Assembly: GCA_031761405.1 (NCBI GenBank) | Contig: JASEVX010000003.1 | Span: forward strand, 118,552,849-118,616,848 | From: Serripes groenlandicus | Taxonomy: Eukaryota > Mollusca > Bivalvia > Cardiida > Cardiidae | Reading direction: 5' to 3' | DNA length: 64,000 nt | Part shown: piece by piece, positions 45,601 to 57,600 of the stretch | Layout of the letters: every line of letters starts with the position of its first letter | Numbering within the stretch: position 1 is the stretch's first letter | The notes under the pieces: model-generated | What the model was told of the DNA's origin: nothing | What the model saw: only the letters and a program-made list of their open reading frames with translations | The model's database searches: none | Position numbers and translations under genes: made by a program

Positions 45601-48600
45601 ACGTCTTGGTGGACTTCATACCGCGATGAACTTCCTGAAGGCTATAGGAGATCACATGGCTGGATCTGGATTAGGTGAGGTGTGGCTGGAGAGTGGATTG
45701 CTTGGGGAGGGTGCTGTGCAGCTTGTAATGGCAGGAAAAGCATACAACAAGGCGATGCGAGCTCACAAACTCACCTTGCAAGCCCTGTGGCGGATTTTAT
45801 TGCCAAAGTTTCTCTTGTATGCTGAAGAATCGGACAAGGAATGTCACGATGGTGTTGCTGCAATGGCTGCTGATGAAGACCAGGAACGCATTCCGGAGTT
45901 AATAACACGTCTGAAGGAAGAACGGTTTCATAGGCTTCTGCAGGATTTCGTAGAGAGCAAATCCAATGATGTGAACTTTGTCTTCTGGTGGCGCTACATG
46001 GACATGGTATCCATAATATTGCAGTTCACCCGCGCACAGCGTGATGGAATCTGGGACCTTCATCTCTACGCATTCAGTCTGATGTTGCCATACTTCATGC
46101 GGTATGATCACTTGAATTACGCAAGATGGGGTCCAGTGTACCTAGCCGAGATGCACCAACTTCCAGAACCTGTGTTATCAGAGTTTCAAAGGGGCAACTT
46201 TGTTGTCAAGCGTTCTGTTCAAAAGTTTAATCAAGTTGACCCAGACCAAGCCATGGAGTGGATAAATGGTACAGGAAAGAAAGGAGGTGGAATCATTGGT
46301 ATCACGAAGACAACATCAGCGCTTTGTAGATGGACACTTTCGTACAATCTGAGGTCTCATATCTCAGCTGAAACAAACGCAATGTTCAACCACAGTCCTG
46401 GCAGTACACGCGTTCATAATGAGGCTACCAAATCACGGCAAAAGCGGGACAACGACGACGAGAATGCATTGCTCACAGTCTTCCAGGAATTCAAGGTGTT
46501 TGCATCAGTTTCACCAGAGTCATTACAAAATCTCGCCACAAAGGATCTAGCAACCGAAGCAATCCAAAATTCATTACTTTGTGCCAAGGAACTGGGACAA
46601 GAAGAAGTGATTACATTTGTTGAGCAGAGGATGATTGTACCTGAACAAAGTGACACGCCGGATGTCCCTATACATGCCTCCCTACACAGGTGTAATGCTA
46701 AAACTTTTGCATCTCTGTATGAAGTGGTCAAAGACACTAAAGACAAAGACAAGAGAACTATCTTCAAGGCTGACAGAAACGTCCTCCAACGCCTTGTTAC
46801 TGCCTACGAGGCAGGTCGTCCAGTTGACCTGCCATCTGTTTTAAAGCACGAACTTCTACCAGTCCCTGTATCATTTGCCGAAATGAATGGTACGTTGCGC
46901 ACAGGAAACAAGTCTGTACTCGCAGAGAAGTTAACTGAAGGCATCGTATGTCCCGAAGCTATTGAACTTCACGACTCATCGTCTTGCCTCATCATTGATG
47001 GGCAAGCATTGGTGGTTTCTCTTGGTAAGCCGGACAATACAGTGACCTTTGGGGATTTAGCCGACACATACGTAAGAGCAGTACTGAAGTCAGGGTCTAA
47101 TTATCAACGGGTAGATGTTGTGTTCGACAGGTATAGAGAAGAAACAATAAAGGGTGCTACAAGGACACGACGTACGAAAACAGCGCGACCAATAAGACGA
47201 CTTATTGAGGGACGTGAGGTGCCTCTTCCAAAAAACTGGACAAACTTTCTGTCGCTTGCTGACAATAAAGTAGATCTTGCCCAATTTCTGTCCGAGGAAC
47301 TGTGTTCTCAGGCACCTGTTGATAAGGAGATTGTAGTTGCTGGGGGATTCAGAGAGGAGCTTGAGGTAAGGTCATCAAAGATAACAACTGATTTGACTCT
47401 ACTGAGAGCCACACACGAGGAAGCCGACACTCGGTTGGTGTTACATGCTGTGCACAGCCAGTTTAATACAGTTGTTGTGTCATCACGGGACACTGATGTT
47501 CTCGCACTTTTGGTTGCTCACTTTCCACGTGTAGACCAACAATGTGAGCATCTATGGATGATGTCTGGTACCAGCAAGAAACGGCGCTATATACCTATTG
47601 ATGCTGTTTTCAACAACTTACCAAGAGATTCAGCAACATCTCTGTTACCATATCATGCATTAACTGGTTGCGACACTACTTCATACATCGCAAATCACAC
47701 CAAAAGGTCAACATGGAAAGTCTTCAAAGAGCACCATCAACTACTTAAGAACTTGGGAATCGGTGAACTAACAGAGGAGACCATTCGATCTTCAGAAATT
47801 TTTGTATGCAGAATATACAATGTGCACAAAACAGACTCTGTTGATGCAGCAAGACATATACTGTTTTCAAAGACGGGTAAACCAGAGGCAATGCCGCCAA
47901 CAAGTGATGCTCTCCGATTCCACTTGATGCGAGTTCACTTTCAAACAATAGTCTGGAGAAACGCTGACTGTGCGATACCTGAGCTTCCGGCACCGGTGGA
48001 TATGGGATGGAAACGTGGTGATTCAGGACTACAGCCTATTCTAATGTCATTGTGTCCTATCCCGGAAAGTTGCCTGGAGATGATTTCATGTGCATGCCAA
48101 AAGCAATGCAGGAATCGTCATTGTAAATGCCGCAAATCTAGGTTACGATGCACAGCAATGTGTGCATGTCATCAGCAGATTAATGATCAAACTCCGTGTA
48201 TGAATATGGTCTAGTCAACTGAACTGTATTATCTGAAACTTGTAGATCTCAGGATTTGATCTCAACCACCTTTACTTCTAATCCTCACAAAAGGCATAGA
48301 CTTCATTTATTTGTCATACATTTTAATTAAAATGATTATCAGAATATGCCCAGGCTGATCACTGTTAGCTTCAAAAATGCCTTTATCATTTTCCCTGACC
48401 CTGGAAACATAGTTATAAACCTTCATTTGATATAATTGGTTCACTAGTTACGGAGATAATGGATGGAAATGATTTTTCAGTAATGGCGGCCACTAATTTG
48501 CATATTTGAGAGTATGCCTAGGCTTATCAATACTTGCTTTAAAATGTATTTTTCGTGTTCCCTGACCCTGAACACATAGGTATAGACACTTTATTTGACA

Positions 48601-51600
48601 TATTTGGTTCCCTAGTTCCTGAGATAATGGATGAAAATGGTTTTTCAGTAATGGCGGCCGCTAATTTGCATATTTACGAGTGTTCGTCAACACTAATTAC
48701 TTCCAAAATGGTTTAATCTCTTTTCCTGGCCCTGACAACATAGGTATAGACACTTCATTTGACATATTTGCTTATCAAGTTCCAGAGATATTGCAGAAAA
48801 TGATTTGAAAAATGCACCGAATTTGCGATTCGGCAGCCATTTTGAATATGCAAATTAGACCCTTAAAACTCAAAATTTCGCTTGGGAACCGGGTTTATCG
48901 AATTCAGCATACCTAAATTATGTTAAAAAGTCTGGTTCCCAACTTTTACCCAAAAATGCCCCTTGATCCTTATGCAGGGCCTTTTTTCAGAAATCCCACT
49001 AGACTATATGTTGAAATAGAAAGGAAGATCAGAAATGTAGGCTAATAAGTGGACGCATAACGTAACACAGAAAACTATTTTGCTTATCTAGTATCGTCCT
49101 GAATTATTGGTGCTTTCAACATCGTTTGATTTTTGTAACACAACATATAAAGATATGGCATACACATTTGACCCAGATTAGACTTAACATTTTGCTTTGT
49201 GAAGCCTATGACAATACAATATACATGTTCACAAATCATGTCGCTCGTCACGGAATTACCGGTTTTTAATGAATAGGATCAAATTAATATTATTACGGTG
49301 TACACTTCGACTGACTATTCGTCTGCCACTGTTTGTGCAAGCCCTAATCGGTACCGAATGAGATATCGAGATTGCAACGAACAGTCTTTGACTAAAATTA
49401 CGCTTATTCTCTACGTACATATTATCTGAAAAAGATTCAGTACACAAAGCTAATTATTTTACCTGTTGAATGATGTATTCCGTCCAGTGTTGTCTACAAC
49501 ATTAAAGTGAAATAATTATCAAGGAGGACATGTATCACTTTTAACTTTAGTTCAGTTTAAACATGTTATTGCCAAATAACATGTACTTGTACACACATGC
49601 AAATACGTATACGCAAATAAGAGAGAAAGCTAGAAATCTAAGGACGGGAATGGACGGGTCGTTGACGGTTTATCATTTATCCCTTAGATGTAGATTCAAC
49701 TATTTAATTACAGTTGCCCTAATAATTCTTCTTCTTTGATACATGTTTCCTCAGCTAAACAGATATTCCAATTTTCTCAATAATTTAGATGCATTACATT
49801 TCAAATCACCACTGCATATTTTCAAATTTATACCCTAAACCAGAAATTAACGTCACGTGACAGGGACTGAATCAATGTAATAATATGAACTTTGTAAAAT
49901 CTTAATGACCTAGACTGTTCATGAGATGATGGACACATTTTAAACAAGCAGACTGTGTACTAAAGTGCCAACATATTTTAATCATCTCATCATACAATCA
50001 ACATATAAGTTAGCATATTGATGTTTCAAGTTTTTAAAAGTAGCTCCCAAAGCTAATTACCTGTCGATCTTCTTTTCCATACCACGAACACAACAACAGC
50101 TATGCTATAGACTATAACTGCTACGACACTACCAACTGCCACAAAAACTAACGCAACGTTGGTTCTCTGTTCTGTTTGTATGTGTGTGGTAGTGTAGTTT
50201 GTGGTTGGTATGTCTTCTATAATAAAAATAAAAATAAAAATAATAATTATGAAATAATAATAAGCTTGATATATAAATATATATATATGTGTATATTTTT
50301 TTATGTTAGGATATGATTGCGTATGTACGTTTCTTCTAAGTTTGTAGTACAATGTTTAGAAACATAAACACGTATAATTGTTTGTATGCATGAGCAAACA
50401 CACACGTACGCTGGCACGCACGCACGCACGCACGCACACAGACACGCACACCCCATATATATATATAACTTGATTTAGCGTTGCCTTGATGAGTAGAATA
50501 AACGGAACCAGTTGGCAAGTTTAAAACAAAGTAAGTTTCTATATATTATACCACGTGCTAGAGATAAAACGCGTCGCGACACTGTGAGAAGGAGCTTGTA
50601 GCATTTACGAACAGTGAACGCCCCTGGTGGTATTAAACGTATGCCAGAAGACTAGATAAGGAAAAGGAAAACAGGTCAATATCTCTGTTAACAATCCTAA
50701 AAACGTATGTATGGGTCGATTCTTTTTAGTTCCTACCATATATACTTTTTAAGGACATATAACGATTTTAGAACAAGCACAACTATTCTAGTGCTCTGAT
50801 ATGCACTGACTTGCTGGATTCTTCATTGTTCGGCTGTGTTTATAATAGGTGTAGATGTAATTTGTGGCAAAACACTAGAGGCGTACCTGAACTAGTCTAA
50901 CAAGTATGTATCCGTGTTATGCCGAAGGGAGAGGTCGTAAGCTATATTGACCGGAAGACAAATGGAAATCGACACTTGCGTATCACATTTTAAAATAGTA
51001 CACATATACTTCACCTTTGGTAGATAAAACAGTGCTCGTGAGAGTCTTGCTGGTAGATAACGCAGTGCTCGTGTGAGTCTTGTTTGTAGTGAAATGTAGA
51101 TAATAGACTTCTCCCTTCTTCTCAACATAACCCACTTTGGCATTTTGAGACAATGTAATGTTACCTGTGGATGAAATGATTTTATCATGTATCTACTTCC
51201 ATTACATATTTCATTTATGTTGTTTATACATTTTAAAAGTATTTAACACAATCAATAAACTGTTGTATAACGTTCAATTAGACAGAAAAAGCCAAGTAAG
51301 CCGTCGTAATATTTTGAAATTGCAAGCAAAGTCAAAATGTGCCTGTATAATAGCTGTGCATTTAATCAACCCTTAAAATAACATCTTTAGGAAAAGGGTC
51401 TGATCTCAAGGCAATGCTTATCTTTCTTGCTCTCCATTGTCTTGCATATCTTAAAGCATAATTGATATTTCATACGAAATAATATACACATTTAGACAAT
51501 TTGCATACATACATGTATTTCAATTAGGCATCCCTTCCACAGGTCCACTCGGTGGTGTAGTGGTAGAGTGTCAATCCCGCCTGTTGAAGGTCGCCGCTTC

Positions 51601-54600
51601 GATGCCCGGTCGTGTTATACCAAATGCTTTTAAAACAGCAGTAATTGCTTCTTATACTTGGCGCTAGGGGTTGTTGGGTTATCATTACGCATGACTTGCT
51701 GGTGTCAGGACTAATAGACAACTGAACAATTGTTGGAATGAATGAATGTATATTGTTTTATGGCGCATCGACAGCTAAGGTAATTTAGCGCGCAATTAAA
51801 TTTAATTATTCATGATCCCTGGGTAAACAAACCAGTACTAGGCTAGAAAATGTGCCTTGCCCAAGGGCACTCCACCATGACGAACAATTCTTTGAAGCGG
51901 CATATACGAAACAAAAAAAACAAAAACAAATCCACATGACCAGGTTTCTGGATTTTGACACGTACCACACATCCACAAACACATACAAACACTTCATTGT
52001 TTTCTTAATATTGGACTCTGGAGTGTTCATTAGGCTTTTCTGATATACGACATAGTAATCTAGTCTCAATCCGGGCTGAGGATAACATTTTTATGAACTT
52101 TGGATAAAAAAGCGGCCTCTAGCGTGTTCAAGAATTTGTTGTTTTTTAAATTTGCCTGGTACCCTGGATGCTTAGCCTATGTAAATCAGTTTCGATCTGT
52201 AGAGTTTTGAATAGTTTGTCGTGATCTATAGCTTTGAAAGTAATGACGGAGTTCTGTATGTACGTCATTCTGATCTAAATAATAGTACGTTGTGTTAAAG
52301 ATGCGACATTTTTAACAATATTGATTCCTGATAAGCATTAAATATCAGACTCCTATACGGAAGAGTAATACGTGTCCAAGTTATAAAGAAAATAACAGTT
52401 CAAGTGATATTCAAGTGTTCATGCACTTCAGTCGGGATTTACAGTCAGAGAATGGTCAAGTTAACTAGAATAAAGTATAAAGTTCATAATTTAAATCAAA
52501 AGTCTACATAAAGTTCATCGGACTCCTTACGCGGCGAAAGAGACGAAGTCCAAAATACAAATAAATAAACAAAAATGTTCACTACGACAAATAAATTTGC
52601 ACGGTAAAAAAGTGCGTGCCCGGAGTGGAGTACACGCTGTTTTACACTGTGTCGTCAAATTCGAGCGTTGACATATTAAGGGTAGTAACAAAAACAGCAT
52701 GTTAATTTTAAGGGTGGTACCAAATTAAAAACCGTAATGTATCGTGCTAATTGTACATACGCCAAGCCGCTACAATACAAGAGGGTTTACCCTTATCTCA
52801 AAGGGTAAGACGAATCTGGTCGAAATCAGGTGACCTTAAAAGTCGAGTCCTTATAACTCAATCAGGGGCTATCGATCGACGAGTCTGATGGGCGATCCAA
52901 AGCTTGCTTCGTTAATCTTTCAGATGATTGAAAATATAATTGTGACCTCTGTCATTCGTTCTCCCACCCTTAGCATTGTTCTACCAGTGAACTTAGCCAT
53001 ATATAATATTTATCCCATTAGTAGAAGATGAATGATTCTAGGCATAGCGACTTTTATCGTTTGTCGGAAAGAATGAATGGGAAAGCCGCGTTTTGAAATC
53101 ATGACGCCTAGATATAATCGATTAATAGCCCACGTTAAACAGTCTGTAGAAGAATGAAGCCAGTGTCCTGGCTAAAATGATGTGAGACATATTAGTACAA
53201 AGGGCAAGAAGACGAATTGATGTGTTAACTTAAGGCCGTGGTGTGATTAAAAAGAAATAATTAAAACGAAATAATTAATTGTAAGTCCAAAATAAAACAG
53301 CTAATTTGCATATCGAGTATCGACTACTGATTTCGTTTAAACTAGATATTAATTTAGTAATATTAAACAAATATTAAACGAAATGATTATTTCGTAACTA
53401 CGAAATAAATTGTCTAATGTGCAAATAAAAAGTGTCGAATAATTATCGTTTTTTAACAAAAACATAATAGAGTATTTAAAACGTATTCTGATTGTCACCT
53501 CTACAAATCTACTCAACTCACCAGCTAAATTTTTTCAAAATATCGACAGAAAACCGAAAGAGATAGTCTAGACGAATACAGCTAAAATTAAAGATAAAAT
53601 GAAAATTATAAGGAAAAGAGAAATTGCTTTTAAAGACACAAGAGGATTTTCTATAGCCAGTTTTTAAAAAGCGTTAAATTAGAAGAAAGGAGATAAGATA
53701 ATTATTATTTTTTAAATAATGGTACTTTGCGATTAGAGATTTAGGATTCGAAGTGTTGACACAGAGGTCCGTGCTGATACGAACGTTTGATGAACTAGCT
53801 TTCCAAAACCAATATAATTCGGAAATGAAGGTATTCAGCTTTCTAATAAATCAAAAATGGCTCGCACTTTAATTTTTCCTATTTTTATATATCTCAAGGT
53901 TGTAACAGATATTACCACATTACCCTCTAATTTGATGAAAGTCTGTGTCTGAATGTAGGCAGTCCAGAAACTGATTGTCGTCGATGTTGACTGCAATGTA
54001 TTTTGGTCCAAGGGGAATTGTTGTTTTGAAAAGCATCTAACTGCTGTGTGTAGCCAGGTTTCAGAATAGGGCAGTCTAGAAACACTTCCTCCATCTGAAA
54101 TATACGTACGTAAGTGTAGGTTATGCTAGCTTAAGGACTGAATGACCTCTTTCACGTTAAGAGTTTAAAGCGAATGTCTTCATTTCTAGAATATACTATC
54201 AATATTCTAAAATTAGACAAACAGTCTGAAGATACTGCACATGCTGTTAAAGAAATTATATACAGCTGTATATCCTACCTTATCAAAAGGGATTCAACAT
54301 GACGTCCGTATTAGGCAATAATAATGTCATTTTTTTTCCTTTAATAAATTATTAAATAAATACATGTATTTCTACTAGTTGCACGGATTTACCTCTTGAT
54401 TGCACTTTACAGTTAATAAATATTTCAGGGATTAATGTTACAATCCCTATCTTTCAAATAACCCAACTTCCTTGGTGGTGAATTGGTAGATTGTCCGCCT
54501 CGGTGCGGGAGATCGTGGGTTCGATCGCCGACCAGGTCATACCAAAGACTTTAACAGTGGTAGTAATGGCTGCCCTAATTAGTGCTCAAAGTTGCGGGGT

Positions 54601-57600
54601 TGGGTTAGCATTACGACTGACTGGCTGGTGTCAGGACAAATCGACCAGTAGTACTGGTAACTTACCCAGGAAATGCCGTAATATAACTGAAAAAATCAAT
54701 CTAATAACCTAACAATATTTGTTTAAGGGAATCAATTAAGGCGATAGTGTTGGCAATTCTCGGTCAGTCCGGTATGAAATGAACTTCCGTCCAAACAATT
54801 TGATAGGCGTTCAATGGTTGTACCAGCTTTGTGTAGAGTCGCCCCAGCTTGCGAAAACAGTAGTTCATCTATGTTTCCACCTCTCCTCTTCATTGAATTC
54901 CTTTTTAAGAACATTCAGGTATAGATCCTCATTTTTGTATTACCTTTATCATCTTCAAAGAAGAAAGGACACACAATACCTTGTTTACTTAAATCGGCCA
55001 AAACATAAACATGTCCACCATACAATGGTTGTTCAGTATAACATTGAGGTCACCACTTAATCTTGTTTATAGGGGCATTTAGATAGTACTATACTTGATC
55101 AAAACCAGAGTTTAACAACGAGATCTTAATGAAAATCAACTATCTTGCAAATGAAAACCGACTTGCGATATCAGTTGGTTTCATTATGTTCATAATGGAC
55201 ATCTTATAAGACAAATGTATTCTCTAAAGACGTTAGTAGCATCAGTAGAAATATCCTCAAATATTCTTCTATATTATACCTTAAGATGAGTGTTGGACAT
55301 ATAATAACGCAAACATAGATTGTAAATGATTTTCACTATCTTGGTACAACATTTAATTATACTGGATCATTTATTTTAACCAGAAAACATTAGCAGATAA
55401 AGGTTTGAAATCGCTGACTGTTTTGCACGGTAAAGTCAGATACTCCGACAATATTTCAATTATCCTGTCCAAAGCTAATATGTATGGAGTTTGCTATACC
55501 ATGTATCCAACAATTATGCTCAGAGAGGATATTTTGTTGCAGTCACAATATTTCTACGTTTTGATTGGATAAAAAGTAAATATCGAAACAAAATATTCTT
55601 ATAGAGGAAATGATAAGCTATGATAATACGTACTCGATAAAGGAATGAAAACACGTAATCTGATATATGATAATTTGCGTGTAATTAAACTCGTTATCTA
55701 TTTTTAAAATGAATTCAAATAAAACTGATACGGTTTTACTAACCGGATGATGCAAATCCAAATTTCTATAATAATGACGTCATTGTTTTATCGTTACCCA
55801 AATGATGAATAAATACCCAAATGGAAAACGACAGAATTGATAGTAAAGTATAGTTTGACTCGTCATAAATGTAGTTCTGTAAATTATGGAATTATTTCAT
55901 CGGTAGTACTTTATGAAAACAATTTGATTATTTGTTGTACCTTCATCATTATTTCATGGATTTAAAATCTTTGAAATATTTTAAAAGTTGAATATATTCT
56001 TAACTAGAGGATGATTTTTAGTCGATTAACTTTGCTTAGGGCGGTAGCTTGTTTGTCGCTACAATAGCATATGCTATAAACATTTTTTATAAGGACAGAT
56101 ATTATGAAAAATAGTTTGAGATAAATATAACATATTAAAAGTTTTCATTATACAAACAACATATGATGCTTTTGAAGCGGCTGACATTTGGAATTATGGA
56201 GTTATGCACTTTACATATGTCAGATGGAACACAATTGTCATTGCATGTCAAGGCAATCAATTGTTTATCACTAACACGACGAAACTACGTTTTCAGTAAC
56301 ATTCAGTCACTTTTGAGTACATGAAGACCTACCAGTCATACACAATACACTGTTTGTGTCATTACATGTTTCCCAGGAAAGGACACCACCATATAACAAA
56401 CATCTCTTTGCCAAGGGTTGAGACCCGACTTCCATGGATATGTCAACTGAAAATTTACATCTTAAACATTACAATGACTAAAATCAAATAACTAACGAGT
56501 CAAACAGTTTAAAATGTAATGCTTTCAAATTGTATTAACAACTGACACAATTTTACCTTGGAAACATATTTGAATGAATGCCAAATAACTTGTGATCTGT
56601 CATATTTTAGATATAATATAGTATTAATATCTAGTAGATACGTTTGGGGTTAATGTAGTTCATTAATTATAAATAGTGTAACATGTGTATTTTACTTTAA
56701 TTGTATCGTTATTTGACCATTGGTAGATAAAACTCTCTTCCAGATAATTTTGTTTCGGCAATTTGATCATAACAAAGAACATACCATCAGTACAGTTTTT
56801 TCTCTGTTATTATTCCAAGAATATCTGACCTATATTTTATTTGGTGGCGTAGCTATTGGATAATCATTAACTCTCGAATGTTACTTTTATTCTGGTCAGC
56901 TCCTTTCAAAGCTTCATTTTATGAAAAATAATAATTAAATAAACTCTCCTACAAACAGAGACAAACAACATGTTCAATTACCGATTTTGTAGACAGAAAG
57001 ATGACCATCGCCACCACAAGCGAGGCCACTGTCGCCACACTGTTCATCACAATCCCATCTTGTTAGTGTAACATCGGTAAGATCGGTGTCAAAACATTTG
57101 CATGTAGTTTGTTTCAACTTCAGAAGAAAAAATAATTCATATGCATGGTATGAAAAACCATGCCTCTAAATAGGAAGCCAAATATGTTTTTGAAATAAGT
57201 ATATTATAAAATATATTCTTGTTAGTATACTTTTATTATGATGACTTCAAAACTCTTTCTGTGAGATTGTATATGTTTATATTTAACTTGATTTTGATGG
57301 TTTAAAACATTTGTTTATGAAAAATGTCGTATTGTTTTCTTATATGAGTCGTATTTCAAATTATGGAGGTTAAAGACAAAGCAATAGGGTTGGGTTATAC
57401 AGCAACACGCCAGCAGGCTACGTTGGATTCGCCTTGGTTGTGAGTTCTTAGCAACGAAACTCGTGAAGTGATATCTCAAGCGAAGCGAATCCCAATACTT
57501 GAGTAAAACAAACATTCACTACGGTACCGAATCTACATATTATCGAAGGCAGTGGACCGAATGTTGTATTTCCAAGATAATGGTCAGTTCATTCTCCCGA

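Larger units (their letters stand above)
42622..49006 (+). mobile_element. Intact Academ-like DNA transposon encoding a FEN1/XPG-like nuclease protein
   Basis: Ends are TAGTCTAGTGGGA inward on both sides (18 of the first 20 bases match), flanked by TAT at 42619-42621 and 49007-49009, a 3-bp target duplication. The 6385-bp element has long, imperfect inverted ends (about 480 bp) built of ~166-bp subterminal units, two at the left and three at the right. One uninterrupted ORF fills the middle. Both ends and the TSD pattern match the decayed element at 1401-5627. It lies in the gene B intron between exons 8 and 9, antisense to the gene. Intact ends, ORF and TSD suggest recent insertion. The Academ label rests on TSD size, protein layout and the nuclease; not tested by search. 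Confidence 0.88.

Noticed and set aside
44403..47993. Frames on the opposite strand or other phases of the transposon ORF
   Set aside because: Shadows of the 1535-codon frame; none shows domains.
50053..50352. 99-codon frame running through the TM exon into the AT-rich upstream intron
   Set aside because: Only 50061-50216 fits splice sites and phase; the rest is intronic.
54467..54540. Functional tRNA gene
   Set aside because: Has A and B box sequences but no acceptor-stem pairing, and it continues into a shared SINE body.
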